DNA from: Liolophura sinensis
Lineage: Eukaryota; Mollusca; Polyplacophora; Chitonida; Chitonidae
Assembly: GCF_032854445.1 (NCBI RefSeq)
Contig: NC_088295.1
Location: forward strand, 7,692,501 to 7,756,500
Direction of reading: 5' to 3'
DNA: 64,000 bases
Positions 13,398-26,100 of this stretch are shown here, one piece after another (position 1 is the stretch's first letter; every line of letters begins with the position of its first letter). Made by a program: the position numbers and the translations under genes. Under the pieces are notes generated by a model. It saw only the letters and a list, made by a program, of their open reading frames with translations. It did no database searches and was not told where the DNA came from.

Positions 13398-14362
13398 CTA
13401 GGAATTTCTCTGCGATTTTATCTTTGATGAATGGAACGTTCGAGATCTCCAAAATTCCTTTGCCTATTCCTATCCGATTTGTCCAAATACTTGGTAGGTG
13501 TTACATGAAGATTAACATTCGTTAGATTTATTTTACTAGTATTTAATACCCTACGGTTTGTTCATTTATGAAACGTGCTTCTCCCGCACGTAATACATAC
13601 CTCAATGATTTGACTGTCTGAGCCGGTGAGGGACGTCAACAACTAATTACTTTCCATTTACTTAACACGTAGATCTTTACACACCTTTTAGTTCTTGCTC
13701 TTTAGTGGAAGCTGTCGTGATTTGTTTATTCACACATCATTTTACCATACTCGTCTACGTTCTCTATAGAAATCAGTTGGAAAACTCCGTTTGTTCAATT
13801 TCTCGTTGTTATTAATTAATTCGTATATGGGTGAATGATCGAGTTAAACACACAGCCTTGAACCAGGGATCTTGACATGTACTAGTAATATTTCTGTAAG
13901 TGGACTAATGTCCATTGCCACGGAATTTCTCTTGTAGCTACTTTCAAGTCGACTATGTCCTTGGTCTCAGAGGGACTCGCACAAAGCGTCTAGTATCAGT
14001 CAACTGCCTCATGTTTAAGACATTTGCTTAAATCCCTGTGAGCCCGGAGTCTAATTGGCCGACATACATACGCCCCAGCATCGTATACAAATATGCAGGT
14101 AGTGCTGGTACAAAAACATGTACTAGTGTTGAAAAATAAGAGCGAGTGGTCATGTGTGTTTATTCAGGATATGAAAAGTAAATAAATCCCAAATGACACA
14201 AGGCACCGTCTATAGCACTTAATTATATCTGGTGGTAATACCCACACGCATGCCCAAGTCAGAATGGTAACGGAAATGGGAGCCAGCTCCCTAGACTACG
14301 TCATAAAAACAATTAACATTTCTGTTTGATGACCAGTTGTTCAGTTTGATAAAGTCGCCTCA

Positions 14363-15384
14363 TCAGTACCTTGTGTGGCCACCCCTTGTTTCAATGCATG
14401 CAAACATTCTCCGAGGCATAGAGAAAGTTAGTCTTCTGATGAGGTCACGTGGGATACGATGCCATTCTTCGTCAAGAACCTGTGCCAGTTCTTGCCGGTT
14501 AGCTGGAAGTTGTGCTCGTCTTATGCGGCGATCCAGGGCGTCCCAGAGGTGCTCTTTGGGAGACATGTCTGGGGAACGTGCAGGCCATGGTAAGACGTTG
14601 ACGTCGTTGGCGTCAAAGAAGGTCTGCATGACGCGAGCTGTATGGGTTCTGACGTTGTCATGCTGATAAAGGACACCACGTGGATGATGGCGAAGGGAGG
14701 GCAGAACAATCGGACGTAAGATGCCATCCACGTAATGCCGAGTTGTTAATTTCCCATCGATGATGACCAGTGGTATCTGTTCTTGTCCACAAATCCCTCC
14801 TCGTCACATCACTCCCCCACCACCATACCGTGGTACTACCTTCTGAACGCAAGCTAGGGTCGTTCTTTCGCTTCTTCGATGGTACACACGCTGTATTCCA
14901 CCAGCTCTGAACAGACAGAAGCGGCTTTCATCTGTGAAGACGACGCCTTGCCATCACGTCGCCGCCAACGTCGTACAATTAGGACCCACCTCAACCTCTG
15001 ACGACGATGTTGGGTGGTCAACAACAGTCTTCTGAATGGTCGATAAGCGCGGATTCCGTGTTCCCGGAGTCCCCTTGACACTATCTGCCGACTGAGCCGA
15101 TGACCTAACGCGTTCATCGATGATGACGTCACAGTCAGGAAGCGATTTCGCAGATGCAAGGCACGAAAGTACCGGTCTTATCTGGGTGTGGTTACCCTGG
15201 GTCTGCCTGTTTTTGGCCTGTCTGAGGTCCGTCCTGTCTGCCTGTAACGCTGCATCAGATTTGTAACGGTTACACGAGAACACCCAAGAGTTCTTGCAAT
15301 GTCATGATGAGTGGCTTTCATAGCCACCATACCCAGGGCCCTCTCGCGATTTTCAGGAGTCAGTCGTGGCATCACTACGGTCAT
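14363..15384 (-). pseudogene. Tc1/mariner-type transposase, disrupted
   Basis: A DDE transposase coding region read on the minus strand. The N-terminal part (from 15384; a second Met begins MPRLTPENRERALG) has the helix-turn-helix HDIARTLGCSRVTVTNLMQR. A stop at 15180-15178 interrupts it, after which the same frame goes on to about 14950. The rest lies in another frame: FTDESRF near 14930 (first catalytic Asp), a stop near 14800, then VLYQHDNVRTHTARV (second Asp) and PDMSPKEHLWDAL (final Glu), ending CIETRGGHTRY. At least one frameshift and two stops make it inactive. I could not identify terminal inverted repeats, so the element's ends are unknown. Confidence 0.9.
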
Positions 15385-15439
15385 TTTTAGACACTGTGCA
15401 AGTCTGACATACTGGCTGTAACGTTTTATACACTTTTTG

Positions 15440-18400
15440 ACCTTCTGATTTCGGTCTGTCCACGGGTCACGTGGTTTTAGAACTTTTCTCTTTCTGTTGC
15501 ACCGGATTGGTATGGGCTTACATGTGTCTTTCCCATATGGGAATATTCTTGGACTCTGATTTTCACTGGGTTAAGCTGACCGAATTGGCCAAAAACCCAT
15601 TGTTAAATTTCAATTTATGAGTGGTAAATATTTAGGTTTTAGTTTGTAATGTGATTTTCTGCCTTAGATCTACAGGCTGTATAGATCGGCGCCATATTTC
15701 TTCTTACCACTGACGTAAGTTTGTGAATATTTTGGAAGAAAAGTACGAATGACCGCCGTTCCAATAACGACAACGGCTGTAGAGGGTCACGCAGTAATGA
15801 TGAATATTGCATTGCCAGTATGGAGATGAGGATAGCGTGTGGAGCAAGCCAGGTAGCGTCACCGACTTTCATCAGCTGAAACGTTCTTTTGTAAAGCCAC
15901 TCTCATCGCAGTCAGGACCTAGCTTTGAACACTCAACAGCAATGACCATTGTTCATAGTTCATAGGTTTATCTCCTCGGGAAGAGACTTTATTTTATTTT
16001 TATTTTTGACATCATGTCTACAAATCTTGGATATGAAACCTTATTCTACGTGTAAGTTCTGTGGAGAATTTATTTATATCTACACGCTTCCTTTTCGGCT
16101 ACCCCCCCACGTGCTTATTTTTTACCATGCACTCCTCATGGAGTCATGTCACTAAAATAGTCTTCAGAGCAATCAACTACGCTATTATTCAGAAACATCT
16201 CAATAGCAAAGCTATGGCACTTAGCGGACGTGTGTATGGAAATAATTCACTTTATTGGCAAAAATTTCTAAAACTGCCTCACAAATCAGGCATTGTTTAT
16301 CACCGTTTAGCATTCTCTAACATTCAGAAAAAAACGAAAATTGTATAAAATTCCAATAATGATGACCTGTGGGCCTGACCTACATGGCGAAAGCAGACAG
16401 AGTTGTGAGAACCCCTCGGGAGCCATTGCCCCGGTCGTGACCCGCATAATAAACAGTCCTAAACAAGACGACAATTCCGAGGTGATTTTTCTATTTGGTG
16501 AGAAATTACCGCCGTAAATTGAATCGTTGCCTCGGAGTATTAGTAATTATAGAATATAGAAGGTCTTCCTCTGTGACTGGAGTTCCAAAACTCAGCTCTT
16601 GGCTTACAACGTGGAGTCGAAAGTTTGCCAGCATGAGACGAATCCAGCATTCCTCTACTGCCAGCTTCTGGGTTAACCTGAGAGTAGCCCCTTTCCGCCA
16701 ACAACAACGTTTTGAAAACAGGCACTTGTTAGACCTGCGAAAAATCAGCAAAGGGGAAACCTACTCTCAAAGAGAAAATCAATCCAATTGGCGGTGATAG
16801 AGTGTGTTAATTCACTCCCTGTGACACTCCTATCGATTTTAACGTCCAATTCATTCACGGGGGAACACTCTTCAGAACTGGTGTAAATGGTCTCAGTGGT
16901 CCATTATTTGGTCCAGCAAAGCGGCTCAAACTGATTGCGGACCACTGTTTGCAGTCTCACCATCGTCCGTAACATAATTTTTGAACGCATAAATGGTCAA
17001 TATCAAGCGGTGTAAGCTTTGTTTTGCGTGTATAATCCACGAACTGAGAACAACCTGTTATTTTCTTTCGTTAAATGACCGCAACAAGATTTGCCTGTTT
17101 TCGGCAAAAACTTCGTGTCGCACGTTTTTACTAGTGTAAACTAGACAGAATGAATTATCGATTATGGTTTAACTCCACCTAGAGAATATCCCAACCATAA
17201 CGTTAAATAAGACCGACCTCGACTAACCTTTAGGTCATTTGGTCTTTTTTTAACAAATCGATCTAGCAATATAGAAACGACGTTTTTCCAGTGGCCGACA
17301 AAGTTTTTAAGCTGTCATTAAAATTTTGCCGTTAACTAAAGTTGCAATATCGGTAACAGAGGCCCGGAAAAGGCGCTAAAATTCCGAATGCATCTTTGCT
17401 TACAGAGTCGGGGTCTACCCAAGTTAAACTTTGGGTGTGGCTTACCGGTACCACTTTTAACCTTTCCTAACTTTGCCTTATTTTTCACTGACGAGGTAAA
17501 CATCGAAGACCTAGATAGTGTTTTCAGATAGTACTGTACAAACTAGTACGAACAATTATAGCTCTTTTCAATTATAAACCTAAATACTTGATTTGCCCTT
17601 TGTTTGACACGTTTACGCTGTTAAGGGTAATCGTGCGTTCCCGTAATCAATTAAACATTATACTTAAAGCTAGGTACAAAAAATCACCAAGGAGAAGCAG
17701 TAAATTTAGCTTTACCTTTCACAGATTGTGACAAATATTGATTGCTGTTATTCTGGAAGTAATGTGTGATATTTAAGCCGCGGGGATGTATCATTCAAAA
17801 TGGCAGCTCATTTTCTAAAGCTATGGGGTTGCTCTGTGAGTAGCGTTTTCTAACAGAGAATGGCGTGACCAGAAAGCATCGACTGCGCAACATAACTGCT
17901 CTTTGCCCAATCATGAGTAGTCTCTGTGATTGTTTACTCTCCGAGGGAATGGCCCATGTTTCCTTTGGTCATTAATTGGTAAAATGTTTTTCAGGCACCT
18001 TTGTGAGTAATCATAGAGAAGACAATGTGTCAAGCTAACCTACAAGATGTATTACCTATCGCAATGAACCAAGGTACCTCACGTAGCGAGGCTGTTCAGT
18101 ACACTGCGTCAAACAACCAAACGACCCGGGATTTTGTGGTGCTTGACCAAGTCTTAATTGTTGTGTAAAATAGTGTCTGCTCGAGGCCAGATAAAACACG
18201 CATTGGAAACGACAAATTGTAAGCTTGATTAAAGAGCCCTTGGCGGATCCCTCAGTCCTTATAGGGTTTTAAAAGTCTCAGATTGGTCGTCTCACTAATA
18301 GGTTATCTTTGAACTGGGTTAGAATAGCGGGGAGTTGTCTCCTGTTAGAGAGGGCATGCTCCTCAGTTAAAACTGCCTGGCCCGGAGTCGGTTAATTCGG

Positions 18401-19062
18401 TGGGAGTGAGACCCAGGTAATAGTCTATCGTAAAACCCCGCCACATCCGCCAGCTTTTAAGGCAATGTAATAAAATCTCGACCATGGTCTACCATTTTAC
18501 ATCAGCACGTTCTTATGGAAATAAAGGGCTCGACAAATGCAAGTTATAAAGTTAAGTAAAGTGTGACATTTGTCCACTCTTATGCCTTTCTCTTCTGCTT
18601 TCTCGTTACTTGAGAACTTGGCCCACCTCGCTCTAAGTGTATTATAACGATTTTGGAGACACAGAGTACAAGTGTTCTTGGTATGCTTGTCACAAGTGCC
18701 CTTGTCTAAGTCCAAAGTCGAATCCACCTTTCTTCAGGCCTTAACGATGCTATTTATCAGCTGAAGGTAATGTTTACTAATTATCACTTCTTTATAACCA
18801 AGCATTAATCCCACGAATGACCACCCGCTGTGGTGATTCATCATGGTGTTGTATGTACACCTAAATATTAGCTTCACCTGTGATAAAACGTTCAATTGTG
18901 AAATCACTTTCATGATTAATTTGATCGTGCAAAGAATCACCTTTGTGACGATACCTTCCCTGCTTACCATGTAAGTTTAGCGTCGCAAGGCCCTACATAT
19001 CTAAAGGCTCTTATGCATATGCATATAAACATTATGTTATAAGCATAATTCAGAAAGTAGCA
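15440..19062. other. No recognised gene
   Basis: No frame over about 100 codons, no repeats of note, no recognisable exons on either strand. Confidence 0.55.
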
Positions 19063-19285
19063 CAGCGCAATGACCCAGGAGTCTCTCACCAATGCGATCG
19101 CTGTGAGTTCAAGTCCAGCTCATGCTGGCTTCCTCTCCGGCCGTACGTGGGAAGGTCTCTCAGCAACCTGCGGATTGTCGTGGGTTTCCACCGGTTTCCA
19201 CCCACCATAATGCTGGGCGCCGTCTTATAAGCAAAATATTCTTGAGTATGGCGTAAAACACCAAGCAAATAAATAAATAGATAAA
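19063..19285 (+). mobile_element. tRNA-headed SINE copy, 5'-truncated
   Basis: It matches the 13137-13397 copy from GCGCAATGACCCAGGAG onward, including GTGAGTTCAAGTCCAGCTCA, and ends CGTAAAACACCAAGCAAATA with AAATAAATAG. The A box part is missing. Confidence 0.83.
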
Positions 19286-20539
19286 ATATTTTTTATGTAA
19301 CTCTGCCCCACCTGCAGAGTAAAGTGGAAGATCAGTTGGCAGGACATTATATAACAGAGGAGAGCAATTAAGTCTAAGATTTACTCTGAGAAGTTTTATA
19401 TATACACAAAAATAGTAAGCTGTGTCCAAAGTTCACAAGCTAGGTCATCTTTCACGTGAGTCACAGCCGGTATACAAAATATATAATATTTTACTTTCGT
19501 AATTCACAATTTTCAAGCGATCATGTACGATATTCCTAAACACAGTGGAAGTTTCAAATGGTGTAACCACATCACGATTAATGAACGTAGATTCAGTTAT
19601 TTTAGAGACAAGACAATCACGAATAGACATAATACTTAAAATTCAACACCACTTTCAAGAGTATTTTCAATGCTACTTAGATCTGTCTGAATCCCAAGCG
19701 TCACACCATGCTCAACCGCCTGTAAGCTGTCCTTGCGTGTACCTTGGCCTATGTGGGTCGAATCACCACTCAAGCAAACCATATAAACATATCAATGAAA
19801 GGATACAATGCATTTACCGTTTTCACTCTCAGTCACACATCAGTGTATATTATATCAACCCGATAGTCGACACAAGCAGAAGCAAGGGTAACTGTGACAC
19901 GGAAGATATTACGGAGCCCAATACTCTAGTCGCTTAGAACTGGTAAGGCGAGGAAACAGATGCATTGTCAGAGGCTGTGGTTTTGTAGGACGTAATGTCT
20001 CCATGAGATAATCAATACTGACGGTATGGTCAGGCCAACGGCCATTAGGAACCAATAACTAATCACACACACTTACAATTAGATAAGTTTTATTGACTGT
20101 GACCAATTATTATGTGTAAAAGAGAAAGGCACAGAGATCGTATGTCTCAGGTTAATTACCACTATATTGGTCAAATAATTTACCCTATCACCCTATGAAG
20201 CTTTCTCATCCCCGCCATTACGCATGTAGGGATGGGGTTTTTTCGGTTTTCTATGAGAGCACAAAGGTGACACTTAGCAATCCATCAATAAAGTGAAGTC
20301 TATGCGGTCCAACCAAGATGTAAGAATTTTAGCGAACATTTGTAAGGTTCACACAAAAACAGTGCCGGATAGGAGTGTTGACCAAAGATGGGGAAACACA
20401 ATTTACACTTTCATTACAGATAGGCTAAATTTCCTTTAAACAGTGCAAATAAATTAAATGCGTGTATTTATCTATTCATCTTCATAACTAACACCTAAGG
20501 CCTTGAACGAGAAAGCTGTAACTTCCTCGCTTGGCGTTC
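19286..20539. other. No recognised gene
   Basis: Contains a 130-codon plus-strand frame (19545-19937) without a recognisable domain, and otherwise unremarkable AT-rich sequence. Confidence 0.5.
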
Positions 20540-20775
20540 AGCATGAAAGGGATAGTGCAACGACTGGATGATCCGTATCAGTGTAATAGCTCGGGCGGGG
20601 CGGCATACTTGCCTCCAGTAAGGCGTCTCATTGAAGCAGCACTAGAAAAAAAAAGCGGTGGAAATCCGTCCTGCAACAAGAAGGCACATGACATGTACTC
20701 TAAGGATTCCTTCGTCGTCATAAAAATTGCTATGTACGACGTTAAACCCCAACCACTCACTCACTCACTCAAAAC
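20540..20775 (+). mobile_element. Second SINE family (CACTCACTC tail), near full-length copy
   Basis: It runs from ATGAAAGGGATAGTGCAACG through CTCGGGCGGGGCGGCATACT, GGTGGAAATCCGTCCTGCAA and TACGACGTTAAACCCCAACC to a CACTCACTCACTC tail. It matches the 54416-54653 copy (reverse orientation) over its length. I see no clear target-site duplication. Confidence 0.8.
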
Positions 20776-22173
20776 TAACACATTACAATGAATAAATGCA
20801 AATGCATCGACCAATTACGCCATATGAGCAATATTTCATTCTCTGTGTGGATATGTGACAGTTTCACAGCGTTAATGTATTACTCTAGAAATACCTACAT
20901 AGCTTTAACTTCCTCAATGATCGCCAAAAATATGCTAAAAACGGTTTGATGTATAATAGTCTGATATGTAATCTGGGTGTCATAACTCTGTGTCTTCTAG
21001 GAGCCGTAACTCTGTGTCTTCTATTCCCTGACGTGTTTTTTCTGTCACGTGGTGAATCGTCAATGAACTTCCTGTATCTGCTGGTCGTGTGACGGAGGAT
21101 CTATGTACAGCTGATGCACGGACAGACAGGAAAAAACCTGTGATATAATAGACAGAGACTGTTTATCCGCCCTCAGATATTTTATTGATCAAATACGTTT
21201 AACAGAGCATCAAAGCTCAGGTACCGGAAAAAAATACCAAATAAAAACTTCGTGATAATTCATATAGCTTTTTTATAAAAGATAATTGTCTAATTAACCG
21301 GTGTTTCCTTCCATTGCCGTTACGGCTGCCCGTCCACCTTTGCTATTATTGCAAGTTCAGTAACGTAAAGCCATTAATAAGTGACAAAGGTAGAAGGTGA
21401 TCTGGAAGTCAGTAGTAGGTTGACTGGACAACCTCACACAGCTCACTGAGATCTCCCAGAGGATTAATACAGCGTATCAGATAGGCGGACGATAGACTTA
21501 CAGCATGTCCTTCCCTTTTATGCTAAATAAGAGTCCTGACGGTTCACAGGAAGCCACCGTTTTCTGGGTCGCAACAGACTGTAAGTTAAAGGAATGACTA
21601 TGACGACCTATTTCCAAGTTTTGAACGCAGCCTTTGCGACCCCATAGAAGACGTGCCCATTGAGGCCTTCGGGCCCCAGCGAAACAAGCGGAACAGCGAT
21701 TTCCGCGACCTTCATGACCACGTTAAAACCGCGCCCTCAATTAGGTCGCTAAGGTAGCGGTCTAGATGGCTGTTATCAGCCATCACAGATGACAGTTTTG
21801 GGTGTTCAGAAGAGCATTCATTGCCATTATAACATCTGAAGGCACAGGAGTTCTGACCTAAGCACTACAAAGTCAAATTGCACATCTTAATCGGACACTT
21901 TAAATAACAATTTTGTCCAAAACATCATCAATAAAACCTGAAAATATGAAGCAGGATGTTAAAAAACTTAACATACAGGACGTATGCAATGTAATGGCTG
22001 CCTCACGTCAAGATTTTGGTTTTCATTTTCTAGAGCTAATCATTTTGATGACCTTAAAACCATTGTAGATCAGTCTGCAAAGATTAATGCTGATACGTAA
22101 GGTAAGGTCAACGCTGACACTCAGCTGACACAGGTAACAACGGTAACTCATGTGGAGGAGTCAAAACCTGCCG
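20776..22173 (-). other. 3' flank / probable 3' UTR of the receptor guanylyl cyclase gene
   Basis: This follows the TGA stop. On the minus strand the first canonical AATAAA I find is at 21186-21181, about 990 bases after the stop, which would give a 3' UTR of roughly 1 kb. A GC-richer patch lies at about 21600-21780. No coding region is recognised. The poly(A) site is a guess from a single hexamer. Confidence 0.35.
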
Positions 22174-22815
22174 TCAAACATTGGTCAACTGCTCTGTAGG
22201 TAGACAGGTACAACGGTTACCCAAACACAGTGTGCATAGCTCTATATCCTTAATTGTCACGCAGGAGCCGTTCTGAACTGTGAAATTTGGCCTGCTCACT
22301 GGCTCTTTCTTGGTCCATATTTCAGTGGCCAGTAAAGAGTCTGTTTCCTCCGCAGAATGGCATTCTGGTGTAGAATGAACACTTGCGCCCGCGCCCAACT
22401 CCTGACATTTGTCTGCATCTGGGGAAGGCAAAAACATTGGGTTTCTGTGCGATTTGATGTCCACAGAGAGGCAGGTCTTTCCCGGAGGCACGTCCGGCGT
22501 CGGCCCTGGCCGGGAAGATGACCGCGGGCTTGACACCACATTGTTTTCATTGTCCCGGAGACAAGAATGAAAACTCTGGCTCTCATCACGTGTGTAACTA
22601 TTCTCTCGTTTAAGTTTTATAGAGTCATTTTTTACCACCTTTTTACCGGATAATTTTTGATGGCTTGATTTTGGCTGTAGTTCTGGCTTTGGGTCATTCG
22701 GTACGGTGTTATTCTCCACCGCTGGAGAACGCGTGATCAGCAGTGCTGCTATCCGGCTCTGGCGGACTGCCACGTCTTCGTCTTCCAACCAGTAGGTCAG
22801 CAACTCGCCCTTCCC
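22174..22815 (-). CDS. Receptor guanylyl cyclase coding exon 21: cyclase end and long C-terminal tail
   Basis: Acceptor GTTTCTTGCAG|GGGAAG, 213 codons, stop TGA at 22176-22174. [14 protein letters not shown] completes the cyclase domain; the last 200 or so residues are polar and rich in Ser, Pro, Lys and Asn ([20 protein letters not shown] and [18 protein letters not shown] stretches), probably disordered, with a Cys cluster [11 protein letters not shown] near the end. The last residues QLTNV fit a class I PDZ ligand (S/T-x-hydrophobic). Long tails with PDZ ligands are reported for the insect Gyc76C branch; its use here is inference. Confidence 0.93.
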   Translation of the reverse strand, partial: GKGELLTYWLEDEDVAVRQSRIAALLITRSPAVENNTVPNDPKPELQPKSSHQKLSGKKVVKNDSIKLKRENSYTRDESQSFHSCLRDNENNVVSSPRSSSRPGPTPDVPPGKTCLSVDIKSHRNPMFLPSPDADKCQELGAGASVHSTPECHSAEETDSLLATEIWTKKEPVSRPNFTVQNGSCVTIKDIELCTLCLGNRCTCLPTEQLTNV

Positions 22816-23099
22816 CTGCAAGAAACAAGATACGTGGGATTTATGACAACGGAATGGGAGCGAAATTTTCTAGCCAAGAATGATACCCTGTCAAGGAAAT
22901 GAAGAATTTTCAACAGCACATAGTTTTGTCGGTTATAACGTCAAATTATTATTATATCTCTACAAGGAATGAAGCGAATAGCACACGTGCCACTAAGTAA
23001 TACATCTGAAACATTTAGTATGCAGACCTAATGGTACAAATGTGTTTTTAGTCATGTAAACGACTGTGAGCAAGGTGGGTTGTCCACGTATATATATAA

Positions 23100-23165
<66 letters not shown>

Positions 23166-26100
23166 GTCATTGGAAAAGCCAGAATATCGTAGTATGCTGT
23201 AACCACCCTCAGATTCGATATGAGAAACTATATGTACGGATACAGTTTATTGTCCGTCTCATTTGGTGATCAAGAGATAATTCCTCTCATACATGTAAGA
23301 TTGCCTACCTTCATGGCTACCAGGCCTCTTGGTTTTAACTGATATCCTCCGAGTTTGTCCAGCACCGCTTTGCAGTCACCGCTGCAGTGGATTTTCAACG
23401 CTGAAATTAAACCACTGCGTTCTTTCAATAGAAATGAAACCATAAGCATCCTCCAAAATAAAGATCTAAGTTGTATATCATAACCCTGAAAGGATGAAAC
23501 GTTCACCAGCAAGGATCAATAGTAACTTTAATCTCACTCACACAATTCACAAAATATTATCATAACCTGCAATGTTTGAGGAGAATGACTTTGTAAGAAC
23601 AAACTTTTGGCGGTTCGGGTCAATGGTGAATTCAACTGCACTTCCACTAAAAGACAATGCTGGATAGGCAGTATAAGTATTTTATCATATTAGCATATTT
23701 CTGCTGTAACAGTGTTCAGATTTCAATGGTTCTGTATAAATCTTTAGCGAGAATGGTAGATCTTTTTCTCTTTGTACTCGGGTCTGTCAGTGCAGACTAG
23801 CCTTATAGCGTCATGACATGTTATCTAGCTTCTGCTGTGATGATAGCCTTCTTTATCAGTAACCTTTGCGTGCAGCGAAAAGAAGTGTCCCGTTCAGAAA
23901 TTAACTCGAACCGTCTAAAGCGCTGCAGGGACTGGGAATGTCGTGTGAAGTTGACTGTGCTGCCTAGATTGTTTTGGCAACATCAGAAATGCATTATTCA
24001 ACGAATCGAAACCTCTCACTAACCTAGCATTCTTTCTTGACGCTTCGGTTAGTTCCCTGAGACTGACCTGGCCTCCACTTCCGGTATAGATTTGGCCTCT
24101 TCGTTCAGGCGTGAGAAGAGAGCTACAGTCGGGCATGTTACAGTCTTTAGATAACTGTTGTGACCGGTAGATTAATTGATCAATCTCGTGTTGACGCTAA
24201 CCTCGTCGTGTTACCGCGATTTCATCGCACATGAGAAGCGCACAACGGAACGCCATTCGAGTTTGGTAGCCGGAGGGTTCGACGGCACTGAGTGCAGTTC
24301 TCAACCCTAAACTACCACCTTTAGCCAGTGGCATTCTCGGCCCTGAACCACCACCAATAGATGGTGTTTCTCTGACGACTGATATCGCTGCTCTATCAGG
24401 GAATCAAATTTCCCACAGGGCTTAACAGCTTTTACTGAATGCCGTTACTTGTGTTAACTCATACGAAAACGCAGAACGATGAAAGCTGGTGGATAACCTA
24501 TGATCTTGCCTGAGCTGATGCTAATCTACTGGCTCCAGTAAAAGCACCGGCTTACGAAATCATCGATCTTATTAATCAATATTATGATAACAGAAGGAAT
24601 TACACCTGTGTAAGCAAACAATTATAGGAAGTATCGGAAGTTTGTATGTAACTTATTATCGGTTTGTTTGTCATATGAACTGACAGACTGACATGTAAAG
24701 TACCCGGACATATATCTGTCCCTAAGGCTAGTAGAAGACTACAGGGAAATGTGCTTACGTTCGCCGTTAGATTCCATCCTGGAGGCGGTGTTGACGGTGT
24801 CTCCGAATAGGCAGTAACGTGGCATGGTTAGTCCTACCACTCCGGCCACACAGGAGCCTGTCAACAACAGATTAGCCGTCTTCACAGCTTTATTCCAACT
24901 TTAACAATGCGTATAGAATCCGCTTACTTCAGTATTATTTTTCCTTTTTTCTACGTCTTTCCAAATGACAAACAGGATGCTGTAGTATCTTCTTTCACCC
25001 AGACTTGTTGGACCCATCAATGAATTCAATAGTTTGTTCTATGACCTGTGTAACAATTTATTTGTATTAAAACATGAATTGACTGAATCGATTTACTGGA
25101 AGATTGGTGATGTATAAACAAACTGAGCGCGATTGTTGTGGACAGTTGTCAGTATAGGCCTATCCAGGATACCCATGATCGTCCAATCCCAGTGTCACGA
25201 GTCTTAATCCTGATTAAGACTTTATATATGCATACCTGAGTGGATACCAATCCGCAGCTTAAGCGTGTCGTCGGGACGATGATGAATCTTGAAGGTCTTT
25301 ATGGCTGATAGGAGGCTAAGTGACATTGAGGCTATCTCTCCCGCGTGAAGGTTACCGTTAGGAATGGGAAGCCCGCTAACTACCATGTAGGCATCGCCTA
25401 TCGTCTCCACTTTGTAGACATCGTAATCCTTGATAATGCTGTCAAACAGCGTGTACAGGTCATTCAGAAGATCCACCACCTGTACGCCAGAAACATAGAG
25501 ACACCGCAGAGCGGGTTAGTTGATTCCAAACCATATCTCTAACAGGAATTCTATTACAGGACGTTAAACATTATTAATCAAATAAACAAATAAATCAAAT
25601 AAATGTCAGAATAAGATACGGTTCTCCTCTAAGGACTCTGATCACAAAGAATAAACCTTATTAGCAGGCTTAAGACGTGTTGTTTGAAGGCTAATTATGA
25701 TACAAGGGCGCAGAGCTCTAACAGTACGAACCTGCATGGGCGTGCTGCCGGCTGACAATGAGGTAAACCCACAAATATCACTAAAGTAGATAGTCACCGA
25801 CTCAAATGTCTCTGGTGTCACCGGAAAGCCACACTTAAGCCTTTCGGCAACAGATCTGTAGGAAGAAAGTATGTTTTAATCAAAGACCGGTCCACACTGC
25901 ACGAGAAAAAAAGCAATTATATTTCTTGAAAGCGAAAAACCTAATACTGGTGGAATGTTTTGAGTTTAGCGGTACGAGAATTAGTCGACGCCAGACCTCA
26001 ATGCCTTCATTAAACACTACTGCGAAGACATAGTATTCGACCACCAAATGGCCTTACGAGTCTTTGCGCTTTAGCTTTCTCATATCAACTTACCCTCAGA

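Noticed and set aside
19545-19937. 130-codon plus-strand frame
   Set aside because: No domain or splice pattern recognised, and a shadow frame exists on the other strand; not enough to call a gene.
20531-20791. 86-codon plus-strand frame, with a similar peptide at 54728-54462 minus
   Set aside because: Both are read-throughs of the CACTCACTC-tailed SINE; the peptide similarity reflects the shared repeat.
21590-21790. GC-richer patch with a faint resemblance to an rRNA core
   Set aside because: I could not match it to a conserved rRNA segment of useful length; most likely part of the 3' flank or UTR.
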